A DNA stretch of 64,000 nucleotides from an uncultured bacterium (GCA_905215345.1 CAJMPR010000002.1:1-64000), one strand, 5' to 3'; positions 1 to 10,389 are shown, numbered from the stretch's first letter. Notes: generated from the sequence alone by a model not told the origin. Made by a program: numbers and translations.

Positions 1-292
1 ATTCGACAAACTGTTATTTTTCTATCTATTTATTTGGGTGGGAAACTTTAGTTATATATAGCAAAAGTAGAGAATTGTGATAATGGGTAGGGGGAATTTT
101 TGTGTATAAAGGGGGAATTACTGCTTTGGGATGTTGTGTGGTGGGTATCAGATGTTGCCATTATTGGTATTTGTATGTGGAAATAATGTCATTTCCACCT
201 ATTACGATAATTTTTCCTCCTTTAACAATTCTTGTTTTCTGATTTTTGTGAACGGAATTTAAAAAGGTACTTATTAAATAGTTAACAAGAAG
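1..292. other. AT-rich upstream region of the pectin locus
   Basis: No gene is visible here. A short direct repeat (GGGGGAATT at about 91 and 111) sits upstream of the SusC-like gene, where the hybrid two-component regulator of such loci would be expected to bind. I could not identify a clean -33/-7 pair. The regulatory role is inferred from position only. Confidence 0.4.
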
Positions 293-409
293 ATGATGGA
301 TATGAAACACACACTGTTGGTATTATTCTCTTTGTCACTCGGTGGAATTAATAACATGTATGCTTCTCATTTTGAAAAGATATTAGGAAAAATAAATAAT
401 TGGAAATAA
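293..409 (+). CDS. possible 38-aa secreted or leader peptide upstream of susC-like gene
   Basis: ATG at 293 opens a 38-codon frame ending TAA at 407-409, 28 bp before the preferred start of the SusC-like gene. The N-terminus looks like a signal peptide: MKHT followed by a hydrophobic run LLVLFSLSLGG, then a short basic tail ending NNWK. No family is recognised. It could be a translated leader coupling to susC-like expression, a degraded remnant of an exported protein, or chance. The product is not assigned and the frame is too short for statistical support. Confidence 0.3.
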   Translation: MMDMKHTLLVLFSLSLGGINNMYASHFEKILGKINNWK

Positions 410-437
410 TCTATTGTTAAACCAAAGTAATGCTATC

Positions 438-3400
438 ATGAAACAAAAAGTAGAAAAAATGAGAAGTAAATTACTTTTGCTACTGGCACTCTTATTAATG
501 GTGCCTGTCGGAGTATTTGCTCAGAACATTACAGTAAAGGGTACAGTATTAGATTCTCAGGGAGAATCTATTATCGGTGCCACTGTAGTGGAAAAAGGTA
601 AAACCTCAAATGGTGTTACCACTGACTTAGATGGTCACTTTACGTTGACTGTCGGTAAAGGAAAGAAATTAGTTATTTCTTTTGTAGGTATGGAAACCCA
701 AGAAGTGGATGCCACTGCCGGTAAAGAAATGAAAATCGTTTTAAAAGATGATTCACAAGCACTGGAAGAAGTTGTAGTTATCGGTTATGGTGGTAGCAAA
801 GCCCGTAAGGATTTGACGGGTTCTGTCGGTTCTATCTCAGGAGCTAAACTGGCTGCTGTTCCTGTAACCTCTGCTGCTGTTGCCTTACAGGGTAAAATTG
901 CCGGTGTGCAGGTTACTACGGTCGATGGTGCACCGGGTGCGGATATTAACATCCGTGTTCGTGGGGGGACGTCAGTGACCCAGAGTAATGAACCGCTTTA
1001 TATTGTCGATGGTTTCCAAACGGACAATATCAATGATATTCCTCCTTCCGATATTGCTTCTATCGACGTGTTGAAGGATGCTTCTTTAACTGCAATTTAT
1101 GGTGCCAAAGGTGGTAATGGTGTAGTTGTGGTTACTACTAAATCTGCTAAAGAGGGTAAGGTAACTGTCGGTTTGAATGCACAAATGTCCATCAGCAAGC
1201 TTTCAAAAGAATTGAAATTGATGGATGCATATGATTTTACCCGTTATCAGTATGACTGGGCTGCCGCTAATGGTAACCGTAGTTCTAATGCTAAATTTTT
1301 CCGTGCTAATTTTGGCAATCCACTTGATCTTGATATTTATAAGCGTGCTACTACACACGATTGGCAAGATGAAGTAATGGGGGAGACACCTTTGAATTAT
1401 TCTACTAATGTTACGGTAGGTGGAGGTAGTGAGAAGTTCCGCTTCAATGCCTCTCTTACCAATTCAGAGGATAACGGTATTATCTTGGGATCTGGTGTCC
1501 GTCGTACAAACTTGAATATCAAAATGAATATTCAGTTGACAAAGAACTTGTCTCTATCGTTGAATCCTAAGTTTACCTATCGTCGTGATACTGGTGCTGG
1601 TGGAGATAAAGTGGGTAGCGGTGGTATTATTGATGTATTGCAATATCGTCCAACTAATGGGTTACGTGAATTTGCTTTTTGGGATCCGGCAACTGTCGAT
1701 CCCGATGATGAGGCTATATTTGAGTATAGTAATCCCAAAAGTGACATTGGGCAGAATACATTGAAAAAACATGCTTATAGTTATACTAATCAGTTTGCTT
1801 TGGAATGGATTCCTATCAAAGGTCTGGTGTTACGTACAGAAGCTGCCCACTATATAGACTTCAAAGATGAAAATTCTTTTCATGGAGCTTTGACTGATGA
1901 GGGCAAAAAGAATAATAAACTTGGAGTTGCAGAAATTAAGAATAAGAGAACAGAAAGATATCTTTGGACAAACACTGCATCTTATGCTTTCGATTTAAAT
2001 CACTTGCATAATTTTTCTTTGTTGTTAGGTCAGGAAATTCAAAATAAGGAGACTAAAGAAAATTATATGAAGAATCGCTATTTTGCACGTAATATTTCTG
2101 GCGGTAAAGCTCTTGAAAATATGGGATTGGGTACTCCATGGGTTTCTACTACTTCCATTTCAACTCCGGATCGTACTGCATCTTTCTTTGGTCAGGCAAG
2201 CTATAATTATGACCATAAGTACTTGGCTTCAGTAACAATGCGTGCTGACGGCTCTACTAAATTTGCTCCGGGTGAACAATGGGGATATTTCCCCTCTGTA
2301 TCTGCTGCTTGGGTTATCTCAAAAGAAGGCTTTTTGGAAAATAATGATATAATCAGTAACTTGAAGTTGCGTGCTGCTATTGGTATGGCTGGTAACAACC
2401 GCATTGATGATGATATGTGGCGTTATCTTTATTCGATGAATACAACAGGGGGACCAAACTTTGGAGAAGCATATGAAGATGGAGATAAGTGGTATGGTAA
2501 TTCCGGTGATAAAACATTGGCAAATCCTAAAATTAAATGGGAAACAACTTTGACGCGTAACATCGCTTTTGACTTGGGACTGTTTAATGACCGTTTGACT
2601 ATTACCCCCGAGTTCTATTGGAATACAACCAAGGATTTGCTTTATAAATCGGATGTCGCTACCACTTCCGGTTATACTCAGCAGATGCGAAATATTGGTC
2701 AGGTAACCAATAAGGGATTTGAATTGAGTATCAACGGTGATATACTTCGCGGTAAAGACTATGTGTTGAGTGGTAATGTGACATTTGGCTTTAATAAAAT
2801 GATTGTTGACAAATTGAACGATACGGATGATGTAATCTGGGATCAGAATAGCCGTTGGAAATCAAGTTACAATGATTATTGTTTGAAGGTAGGTGATCAG
2901 GTAGGATTGATTTATGGTTTTATTTATGATGGCTTGTATAGTCCGGATGAATTTGATTTTGATCCTAATCAGAATTTCTTAGCTGTACCTAAAGAAGGTA
3001 CTATTATTAATACAGTATATGATAGCAGCAATTCCGGTGAAGCAACACTTCCCGGTAAAATAAAGTTCAAAGATATTAGTGGACCCGATGGGAAACCAGA
3101 CGGAATTATTGATGAAAATGACCGTACGGTTATCGGTAATACCAATCCTAAATTTCAAGGAGGTTTTGGCTTGAGTGGACAGTGGAAAGGTATCGACTTT
3201 ACTGCGAACTTTAACTATATGGTTGGTTTTGATGTCAACAACGCTACTGCTTATCAGTTGTCTTCTTCAGAAGGTAACAAGAATAATTTCAATAATATTC
3301 TTGCCAAATTTGAAAACCGTTGGGCTTATACGCGTGAAGATGGTGAATGTATGTATAAGAATACTTATCTTGAAAATACTGTAGAACAATACCTTGCTAT

Positions 3401-3713
3401 GAATGCCGGTAAAACATTATGGAATCCGACCGATGTAACTAAGAAAGTCACTCATTCCTATTTTATCGAAGACGGTTCATTCTTGCGTTGCCAAGATATT
3501 ACAATTGGCTATACATTTCCCAAACAGTTAACAAAGAAGTGTGGACTTTCAAAATTACGTCTCTATGTCAGTGCTTCCAATCCATTTATTATAACAGGGT
3601 ATTCTGGATATGATCCAGAGGTGGATGTACAGACTGGCTTGACTTGCGGTATGGACTATAACCGTTACCCGCGTAGTCGCAGCTTTGTGTTTGGAACCAA
3701 TATTACTTTCTAA
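438..3713 (+). CDS. SusC/RagA-family TonB-linked outer-membrane transporter
   Basis: A SusC-like transporter importing oligosaccharides across the outer membrane with TonB energy. A signal peptide ends around VGVFAQ. A carboxypeptidase-regulatory-like domain follows (VKGTVLDSQGESIIGATV), then the TonB-dependent plug with the family motif LEEVVVIGYG and IRVRGG, then a long beta-barrel ending in NITF. About 1090 aa is normal for the family. An upstream TTG at 414 is open, but ATG 438 is preferred; ATG 459 (MRSKLLLLLA) is also credible. The SusD partner follows 21 bp downstream. The neighbouring pectate lyase/esterase suggests pectin oligosaccharides as substrate; that is inference. Confidence 0.93.
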   Translation: MKQKVEKMRSKLLLLLALLLMVPVGVFAQNITVKGTVLDSQGESIIGATVVEKGKTSNGVTTDLDGHFTLTVGKGKKLVISFVGMETQEVDATAGKEMKIVLKDDSQALEEVVVIGYGGSKARKDLTGSVGSISGAKLAAVPVTSAAVALQGKIAGVQVTTVDGAPGADINIRVRGGTSVTQSNEPLYIVDGFQTDNINDIPPSDIASIDVLKDASLTAIYGAKGGNGVVVVTTKSAKEGKVTVGLNAQMSISKLSKELKLMDAYDFTRYQYDWAAANGNRSSNAKFFRANFGNPLDLDIYKRATTHDWQDEVMGETPLNYSTNVTVGGGSEKFRFNASLTNSEDNGIILGSGVRRTNLNIKMNIQLTKNLSLSLNPKFTYRRDTGAGGDKVGSGGIIDVLQYRPTNGLREFAFWDPATVDPDDEAIFEYSNPKSDIGQNTLKKHAYSYTNQFALEWIPIKGLVLRTEAAHYIDFKDENSFHGALTDEGKKNNKLGVAEIKNKRTERYLWTNTASYAFDLNHLHNFSLLLGQEIQNKETKENYMKNRYFARNISGGKALENMGLGTPWVSTTSISTPDRTASFFGQASYNYDHKYLASVTMRADGSTKFAPGEQWGYFPSVSAAWVISKEGFLENNDIISNLKLRAAIGMAGNNRIDDDMWRYLYSMNTTGGPNFGEAYEDGDKWYGNSGDKTLANPKIKWETTLTRNIAFDLGLFNDRLTITPEFYWNTTKDLLYKSDVATTSGYTQQMRNIGQVTNKGFELSINGDILRGKDYVLSGNVTFGFNKMIVDKLNDTDDVIWDQNSRWKSSYNDYCLKVGDQVGLIYGFIYDGLYSPDEFDFDPNQNFLAVPKEGTIINTVYDSSNSGEATLPGKIKFKDISGPDGKPDGIIDENDRTVIGNTNPKFQGGFGLSGQWKGIDFTANFNYMVGFDVNNATAYQLSSSEGNKNNFNNILAKFENRWAYTREDGECMYKNTYLENTVEQYLAMNAGKTLWNPTDVTKKVTHSYFIEDGSFLRCQDITIGYTFPKQLTKKCGLSKLRLYVSASNPFIITGYSGYDPEVDVQTGLTCGMDYNRYPRSRSFVFGTNITF

Positions 3714-3734
3714 TACATAAAAGACAAATTACTT

Positions 3735-5735
3735 ATGAAAATTAAAAATATACTTATCGCCGGTCTGCTTGTATGGTTTTCTTCTTCCTGTAGCGATTAT
3801 TTGGAGGTGGAACCAGGATCAAAGTATGAATACGATTTTGTTTTTAGTGACAAGAACGAGGCGAGTCGTGCGTTGAATGGCGTTTATGCCCAGTTATTGA
3901 CGAGCGATACTTATGGAAAGGCATATTTAAGTACTTTCTGTTTGAATAGTGATGTAGATATGTGGATTTCTTCCAATGAAATGTCCACCAATACCGGTTA
4001 TCGCCGTTTTGACTGTAACAGCAATGGAGGAGATATAGACAAGGCTTGGTCTGCTGCCTATCGTGGTGTAGAATATGCGAATAACTACATTTATAATCTG
4101 GAACATGGCTCTATTTATAATACAGAGGATAGTGAAGTTATGCAAATGCTGGGTGAAGCCAAAGTGCTGCGTGCTATGTTTTATCATGATTTAGTAGTGA
4201 TGTTTGGTGATATACCCTATTCATTGCTTCCTAATCAGGCTTTGGAAAATAGCATTATGCCTGTGACAGATCGTGAAACTGTTTATAAAGAACTTATTGC
4301 GGATTTGAAAGAAATAGCTCCTTATATGGAGTTTGCAAGTGACTTGAGCGATGGTGTGGAACGCGTTTCCAAAGAAATGTGTTGGTCTATGATTGCTCGT
4401 CTGGCACTAACTTGCGGCGGATACTCACTTCATCCGGACAAGGAAAACCCTAAAAGCCATGGGACGATGGAACGTCCTGCTAATTACAAAGAGTATTATG
4501 ATATTACCCGTCAGTATTGCGATTCTGTAATGACTAAAAGCAATCATCATCTGAATCTTTCTTATCGGCAGGTATTTCTTAATGAGTGTAATTATATCGT
4601 GATAAACAATGATGATCCTATTTTTGAAATTCCGTTTGGAAAGAATTCTAATGGAAGCATCGGATATATTCATGGACCAAAAAGTGAATTGTCTGAGGGA
4701 GTTACTACCAATAAGAATATCTGGGGGGAAGCGAAAGGGGATGCCCGTTTAAATGCTTTCTATCGTTTTTCATTTGCCGAGGATGATTTGCGTCGTGACT
4801 ATGTAAATGGTTTGTGGGGATATCAGTTTGATGGTACCCCGGTTATATTGACAGATTATACCGTGTATAATAATAAATGGTCTAAACTTTGGTCTACTCA
4901 AAGTCTGGGTAACAATAGTACGGACAATACCGGCATAAACTTCCCTTACATGCGCTACGCTGATGTGCTTTTAATGTATGCTGAGGCTGTAAACGAAGTA
5001 GAAGAGGGCGTGAGCGGGGCTAATGGCGATAAGGCGATTGATGCGTTGCGTCAAGTTCGCAAACGTGCATTCGAGACTGTGGATGAAGCATATATCACTA
5101 AGGCGAAAGCTACCAAAGAAACTTTCTTAAAAGCTGTCTTGAATGAGCGTAAGTGGGAATTTGCCGGTGAAAATATGCGCTGGCGTGACTTGGTACGTAA
5201 TAACCTTTATAGCGAGGTGACTTATTATAATTTCTTGCGTTATTTTGCTACGGCAGAGAATGCTGGCGGTTCTTCCGATTATATTGATATGGTAGAGGAA
5301 TATGACGCTGAAAATGGTTATAAAGAAGGGTATCTGAGTAACCTCCCTGCTGCGATGTATTATCAGAAAGATAAACCTAATCCGGGTGATGTTAATGAGT
5401 ATCCTAATACTTCCATGGATATTTTGGGCTTGTATAATCCTTATGAAAATGCAAAGAATCCAAGTGATAAAATACATACGGAGACTGGTAATTTCTATGA
5501 TTGGTATGATGCTAACTTGGGATTCCCCAAAAGCCAATGTCTTTATTCTTTCTATGGATTTATGAGAGGGGATGCAGTAACAGGCCAGATTTATATGATT
5601 GGAAACGATGGAAATGTCGGACCGGAGAATGGACCGGAGAATTTGCCGGTAGTACGCTATATCCTTCCTTATCCGAGGACTGCGATTCAGCGCTCAGCAG
5701 GAGTTTATAAGAACTATTACGGTTATGCAGATTAA
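3735..5735 (+). CDS. SusD/RagB-family surface glycan-binding lipoprotein
   Basis: A SusD-like lipoprotein that caps the SusC-like barrel and captures glycan at the cell surface. The signal peptide ends in lipobox SSSC with the lipidated Cys at about residue 19. The typical SusD start YLEVEPGS and the N-terminal helix SRALNGVYAQL follow, and RQVRKRAF plus LNERKWEFAGENMRWRDLVR mark the conserved SusD C-terminal half. At 666 aa it is within the range of the larger SusD proteins. It lies 21 bp after the SusC-like gene and 20 bp before the next lipoprotein, so the three genes are almost certainly one transcript. Confidence 0.93.
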   Translation: MKIKNILIAGLLVWFSSSCSDYLEVEPGSKYEYDFVFSDKNEASRALNGVYAQLLTSDTYGKAYLSTFCLNSDVDMWISSNEMSTNTGYRRFDCNSNGGDIDKAWSAAYRGVEYANNYIYNLEHGSIYNTEDSEVMQMLGEAKVLRAMFYHDLVVMFGDIPYSLLPNQALENSIMPVTDRETVYKELIADLKEIAPYMEFASDLSDGVERVSKEMCWSMIARLALTCGGYSLHPDKENPKSHGTMERPANYKEYYDITRQYCDSVMTKSNHHLNLSYRQVFLNECNYIVINNDDPIFEIPFGKNSNGSIGYIHGPKSELSEGVTTNKNIWGEAKGDARLNAFYRFSFAEDDLRRDYVNGLWGYQFDGTPVILTDYTVYNNKWSKLWSTQSLGNNSTDNTGINFPYMRYADVLLMYAEAVNEVEEGVSGANGDKAIDALRQVRKRAFETVDEAYITKAKATKETFLKAVLNERKWEFAGENMRWRDLVRNNLYSEVTYYNFLRYFATAENAGGSSDYIDMVEEYDAENGYKEGYLSNLPAAMYYQKDKPNPGDVNEYPNTSMDILGLYNPYENAKNPSDKIHTETGNFYDWYDANLGFPKSQCLYSFYGFMRGDAVTGQIYMIGNDGNVGPENGPENLPVVRYILPYPRTAIQRSAGVYKNYYGYAD

Positions 5736-5755
5736 TCTTAATTAGAACAGATAAT

Positions 5756-7939
5756 ATGAAAAAGAATTTTTATTATATATTAATGCTACTCTTGACTACT
5801 TCGGTTTATTCGTGCAAGGACGATGAGGTGGTGACCGGTACGGATTCTCCCGAAAGAGAGTTCATGACAATGTTTCGTGTGGACAATAATACGGGGAAAG
5901 GGGATGCCGATCCCTATCGTTGTCAGGTTGTGGACTTGAACGATGTTCAACTTTACTGGTATGGTGTGAAGGATTGCGCTGGATATGAAATAAAGTATGC
6001 CTTGCAACCCAATGTCTCCTCCGGTTTGGCATCGGACTGGGAGAATCCTGAACATATTTTGTTCGATACAATTGTGGGACCGGATGTATTGGACTTGAAG
6101 ATAAAAGACCTTCAGTATAGTACAGATTATCGTTTCGCAATTCGTACTTTGTCTAAGAAAGGTGAAGGATATCATTCTAAATGGTATGGATATGGTAGTG
6201 GACGCCAATGGGCAGACTTCATGGGACAAACTACCGCAGAACGGTATGCTATTCCTGATGTAATTACTGCTGAAAATATTACGAAAACGACTTTCCGTCT
6301 GAACATAGAACGTGAATTGTCTGCATTTGGTAGTGCTGCAATTATTGAAAATAATGATTTTGAGAAGAATTATGAGGTGAAGGACGGTAACTTTGTGATG
6401 CAGGTTATTACTGTTGAAGCATCACCTACTAATCCTAATGCCACAGTGCCTGATAAATGGAAAGAATATCAACTGACTGAGGCGGATTTTAATCGCGGAT
6501 ATGTTGACATAGACGGCTTGCAGGAAAACTGTGTATATGTGGTGAATGCGGTAAACAAGAATGTAGTTGTACATTGGGATGCCATTTACAATACGTGTAT
6601 CGTACGTATGGAAGGTACATTAGGTGAACCTATCTTGATAAAACATGTTTGTGATCCTAATGATACGATTCCGGGAGCGGCAGATTATAATGCTTGTCGA
6701 ATTGATACTATCCTTTCAAATTATAACTCGGATGCATCTTTGGCTGAAGGTACTGTTTTTGAATTGGAAGCAGGAAAAACCTATTATTGTGCAACGAATG
6801 TTTCATTATGTAAGGGGCTTACTTTGCGCACCAGAGACGATGGTAGTGGCAAGCATGCTAAAGTCCTTATGGGGGGGATGTCCGTATTTAATGGGACGGT
6901 TCAGTCTTGTAACTTTATGTTTGGGCGTCAGCCTCAATCAGGAGAATTGGGCGATATTGTCATCAAGAAATTGATTTTTGAAGATATAGACTTTGATTGT
7001 CCTTTGGCTGTTCAATATAACGGGGCGAATGGAACGGGTAACTATTTCATCAATATGTATTCAAATGGTATGCCGGTCATTCTTCAATCTTTTGAAATAA
7101 AAGATTGTACATTCCAGCGTATGATTCGTGGCTTTGTTCGTGTTCAGGGAACGAAACGTAAAATTTTTAGTAACTTCTTAGTTGATGATTGTTTGTTCTA
7201 TAATTGTGGTTTCTATGACAATAATGGGCGTGGATATGCTTGGATTGCTGGTGATGGTGCATCTCCCCAGTCTAATATCTATGCGAATATGATTTTCCGT
7301 AACAATACATTCTATGACTCTCCACGCACCTCTTTCTTTAATGATAATGGGAAGAATTTGGATTGGCTGGAGAGTGTGAGCTACAATATTACTCTTGAGA
7401 ACAATACATTTGTGAACTTCAGTTCTCGCTCCTCCGGACGTAATATATTCGATTTGCGATATTTACCCAGCGGCAGTAAGATAACGATAAAGAAGAATCT
7501 TTTTATTCAAACAAAGAGTAATGGAGATGATCGTAATCTTTATCTTCAGGGTATGGATATTCGTCAAATTAACGGTGCTGCACAAGAAATCACTTTTGAT
7601 ATTGCTGATAACTACTCTTCTTGCAGTGAAAGTGGTAAACAGGTTACAGATAAGGTATTTACTGGTGGCGCATTCTCTGCTTCAAAGAACAGTGCGGGAG
7701 CGTTTGGTAAGTTTAAACCAGGTATTATTAATGGTACGACTGAGTTGAAGATAAAAGTAGGAGCTATTCCTATTGCTCCGACTGAGTTGATGAAGAGCCC
7801 CAATCCTCCTTATCTGAGTCCGGCTGAGAATATGCATCAGGTTGACAATCTTGATGGTCTTTATTATAATAAGACTGATAAAGTTTTGAATCATGAGATT
7901 TATAAATTGGGTATCGGTGCTCCAAGGTGGAGACAATAG
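5756..7939 (+). CDS. surface lipoprotein with parallel beta-helix region (DUF4957/DUF5123-like)
   Basis: A 727-aa lipoprotein (signal peptide, lipobox VYSC, Cys20) in the third position of the locus, where SusE/F-type binding proteins usually sit. Residues about 30-250 look like fibronectin-type modules. Residues about 330-640 contain regular short strands with Asn-rich turns (NNTFYDS, ENNTFVNF, KKNLFIQ), the pattern of a right-handed beta-helix. Proteins of this architecture, annotated DUF4957/DUF5123, are common in Bacteroides pectin loci. Pectin binding or cleavage is plausible. No catalytic residues were identified, so binding is preferred over hydrolysis. Confidence 0.72.
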   Translation: MKKNFYYILMLLLTTSVYSCKDDEVVTGTDSPEREFMTMFRVDNNTGKGDADPYRCQVVDLNDVQLYWYGVKDCAGYEIKYALQPNVSSGLASDWENPEHILFDTIVGPDVLDLKIKDLQYSTDYRFAIRTLSKKGEGYHSKWYGYGSGRQWADFMGQTTAERYAIPDVITAENITKTTFRLNIERELSAFGSAAIIENNDFEKNYEVKDGNFVMQVITVEASPTNPNATVPDKWKEYQLTEADFNRGYVDIDGLQENCVYVVNAVNKNVVVHWDAIYNTCIVRMEGTLGEPILIKHVCDPNDTIPGAADYNACRIDTILSNYNSDASLAEGTVFELEAGKTYYCATNVSLCKGLTLRTRDDGSGKHAKVLMGGMSVFNGTVQSCNFMFGRQPQSGELGDIVIKKLIFEDIDFDCPLAVQYNGANGTGNYFINMYSNGMPVILQSFEIKDCTFQRMIRGFVRVQGTKRKIFSNFLVDDCLFYNCGFYDNNGRGYAWIAGDGASPQSNIYANMIFRNNTFYDSPRTSFFNDNGKNLDWLESVSYNITLENNTFVNFSSRSSGRNIFDLRYLPSGSKITIKKNLFIQTKSNGDDRNLYLQGMDIRQINGAAQEITFDIADNYSSCSESGKQVTDKVFTGGAFSASKNSAGAFGKFKPGIINGTTELKIKVGAIPIAPTELMKSPNPPYLSPAENMHQVDNLDGLYYNKTDKVLNHEIYKLGIGAPRWRQ

Positions 7940-8007
7940 CGCAATAGGTATTATCAGACATATTTGTTTTTACGAAGTCGTGAGATTTTGTTAGACATTC
8001 TTTGCGT

Positions 8008-8039
8008 AGAGGGCATCTTTCGAGAGGTGCCCTCTTTTG
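8008..8039 (+). terminator. terminator after the SusC/SusD/lipoprotein operon
   Basis: Perfect stem GAGGGCA/TGCCCTC (8009-8015 with 8028-8034) followed by TTTT. It separates the three-gene operon from the pectate lyase gene, which therefore needs its own promoter in the 8040-8160 interval. Confidence 0.75.
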
Positions 8040-8160
8040 CTATAAAAAGATATAATATCATTTTCTCTACATTTTTAGTTGAATATTCCCCTTCTATGTT
8101 ATTTAGAATGGCGAATTTTACATTATTGAATAACCAACAATTAATTAAAAAGATACAATT

Positions 8161-10281
8161 ATGAAAAACATGATGATGGTATTGTACTGTCTGCTATTCA
8201 GTTTATCAGTTACGGGGCAGCAAATACCGAAAAAAAATGCTTTACGTGAAACGGATAAGGAATTCTTTAAAACCGTAGAGGCACGCCAGATAGGCGACCA
8301 GGTATTAGCTTATCAGCGTTGCACCGGTGGATGGCCCAAGAATATCGATATGGCCCGGACAATAGGTGATGAAGAACTGCTACAGATTCAGGAGGAGAAA
8401 TCTCGTCGTGATGATTCTACAATCGACAATAACGCAACTACTATGCAGATGACCTATCTGGCTCGTTTGTATCAGCAGACTGGTGATATTCGTTATCGTG
8501 ACGCTTTTCGTCGGGGTGTGGAATATCTCTTAGACGGGCAGTACGGTAATGGTGGATGGCCGCAATTTTGGCCGGACATGCACGGCTATCAAATCCATAT
8601 CACTTTTAATGATGATGCCATAGTCAATACGCTGGAAATATTGCGAGATATTAAGACTTTAAAAGTTCCTTATAATGGTACTCTGGTTGATAAAGCTTTG
8701 TGCCAACGGGCTTCGAATGCTTTCAATAAGGGTATTGAATGTATACTGAAAACACAGGTTGTGACTAACGGGCAGCTTACCGTATGGTGTCAACAACATG
8801 ACCGCGAGACAATGAAGCCTGCACCGGCGCGTGCTTTTGAATTGCCCGCATATTGTACATTGGAAAGCGCCGCTATCGTGCGCCTGCTTATGGAACTGCC
8901 GAATCCCAATACAGAGGTAAAACAAGCTGTTCACGCAGCAATGAAATGGTTCGATACTTATAAACTTACAGGTTTGCGATGTGAACGCTCGAGAGAGAAT
9001 GGGGTGGTAAATACTCGTCTTGTGGAAGATACCCAAGCAACTCCGATATGGGCTCGTTTTTATGATTTAGACTATTGCGAACCTTTTGTATGCGATCGTG
9101 ACGGACTGCCACGACGTCATTTGGAAGAGATAGGCACGGAACGTCGTAATGGATACAGTTGGTATAACAGTCGTCCTGCTGAACTTTTTGAACGGTACGA
9201 AGTATGGGTTGCCCGATATGATGCAAAGCATAAATTAAACGTAAGCCTGAAAACCAAAGGCGCCAATGAGAATGGAACCATCGAAATGTTCCGCCGTCCG
9301 GTGATTAATCATACCGCTTTTGATGCAATAGTAAAACCGGGAGAAAGTATTCAGGTGGCTATTGAGAAAGCTCCTGTTACACCGACCAGCCCCTTCAAAA
9401 TTTTAATTCTGAAGGGTACATATAATCAGAAAGTAATCATCGACCGGCCTAACATAGTCTTGGTAGGTGAGAATCGTGATAGTACAATGATTGTCTTAGC
9501 CGAAACTGCCCAAACCCGGGCTATCACTGAATATCATGGACGTTCTGTGGGTAATGGTGTAATTGTGCTACAAGAAGGTGCAGACGACTGTGTTATTAGT
9601 GGATTGACAGTCTATAATAATTATGGAACTACCATTGAAAATACTACCACTCATCAAATGTCCATCTTTGGAAGGGCCACGCGTACGATTGTTATCAACT
9701 GTAATGTTTGGGCGGATGGGAACGATGCGCTTTCGCTTTGGGCGCCGGAAAGTAATGGAATGTATTATCATGCCGACCTTTTTCTGCGCTGTCCGGGTGT
9801 CGATTTCCTTTGTCCGCGCGGATGGTGTTATGCTACCCGTTGCCAGTTCTATGGTGATAGCCGTGCAATAATCTGGCATGATGGTCGGGGTGACAAGAGT
9901 AAAAAACTGGTGATTACCAACTCTTTTTTTGATGCTAAGTCGCCTACTATACTTGGGCGTTGGCATCACGATTCACAGTTTTTCATTACTCATTGTAAGA
10001 TGTCGAAACAAATTTTGGACTGTAATATCAGCTATGCCTACTCGGATAAAGTGCTTGACCCGTGTCCGTGGGGACAACGAACTTATTATTATGGTTGCAT
10101 TCGTGAAGGAGGTAACACTGGCTGGTTGAAGAATAATTTGCAGGAATCAGAGAGTACTCCGGAATTTTATGCCATCACTGCCCGGTGGACGTTCGATAAT
10201 AAGTGGGATCCGGAGCAACGCATTCGTGACTTATGGAATATACTGGCTTATAGCACCTTTGATACGCATATAAACTTCTGA
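8161..10281 (+). CDS. pectate lyase (PL10-like) fused to pectin esterase (CE8-like)
   Basis: A two-domain secreted pectinase. After a signal peptide (cleavage near VTGQ), residues about 35-340 resemble PL10 pectate lyases: YQRCTGGWPKNIDM, NGGWPQFWP, and ERRNGYSWY close to where the catalytic Arg of this family lies. Residues about 390-700 resemble CE8 pectin methylesterase. NDALSLW (Asp522) and GVDFL (Asp548) align with the two catalytic Asp motifs, and GRW (Arg600, Trp601) with the conserved Arg-x-Trp region. The esterase would remove methyl groups so the lyase can cut the acidic chain. It follows the transporter operon behind its own terminator and converges on the sensor gene. Confidence 0.85.
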   Translation: MKNMMMVLYCLLFSLSVTGQQIPKKNALRETDKEFFKTVEARQIGDQVLAYQRCTGGWPKNIDMARTIGDEELLQIQEEKSRRDDSTIDNNATTMQMTYLARLYQQTGDIRYRDAFRRGVEYLLDGQYGNGGWPQFWPDMHGYQIHITFNDDAIVNTLEILRDIKTLKVPYNGTLVDKALCQRASNAFNKGIECILKTQVVTNGQLTVWCQQHDRETMKPAPARAFELPAYCTLESAAIVRLLMELPNPNTEVKQAVHAAMKWFDTYKLTGLRCERSRENGVVNTRLVEDTQATPIWARFYDLDYCEPFVCDRDGLPRRHLEEIGTERRNGYSWYNSRPAELFERYEVWVARYDAKHKLNVSLKTKGANENGTIEMFRRPVINHTAFDAIVKPGESIQVAIEKAPVTPTSPFKILILKGTYNQKVIIDRPNIVLVGENRDSTMIVLAETAQTRAITEYHGRSVGNGVIVLQEGADDCVISGLTVYNNYGTTIENTTTHQMSIFGRATRTIVINCNVWADGNDALSLWAPESNGMYYHADLFLRCPGVDFLCPRGWCYATRCQFYGDSRAIIWHDGRGDKSKKLVITNSFFDAKSPTILGRWHHDSQFFITHCKMSKQILDCNISYAYSDKVLDPCPWGQRTYYYGCIREGGNTGWLKNNLQESESTPEFYAITARWTFDNKWDPEQRIRDLWNILAYSTFDTHINF

Positions 10282-10319
10282 TACATGAGGATAAACTTCG
10301 TCTTCCCTTATGTATTTTG
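10281..10319 (+). terminator. hairpin overlapping the pectate lyase stop codon
   Basis: Stem ATACATGAGG (10281-10290) with CCTTATGTAT (10306-10315), one G-T pair, followed by TTTTG. Its position directly at the stop codon fits a terminator for the plus-strand pectinase gene. Confidence 0.55.
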
Positions 10320-10330
10320 TACTTATACTT

Positions 10331-10389
10331 CATAGGAAACTTCGTTTTGCAATTGCATAGCCCGCAATTGTAAAACGAAGTTTTCTATG
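10331..10389. terminator. long bidirectional terminator between convergent genes
   Basis: A 25-bp stem (10331-10355 with 10365-10389, two wobble or mismatch positions) and a 9-nt loop lie in the gap between the plus-strand pectinase and the minus-strand sensor gene. Poly-A and poly-T runs inside the arms let it work in both directions. Confidence 0.7.

Noticed and set aside
7964..8164. A 66-codon frame between the surface lipoprotein and the pectinase
   Set aside because: It runs through a terminator hairpin and overlaps the pectinase start; the composition is not protein-like.
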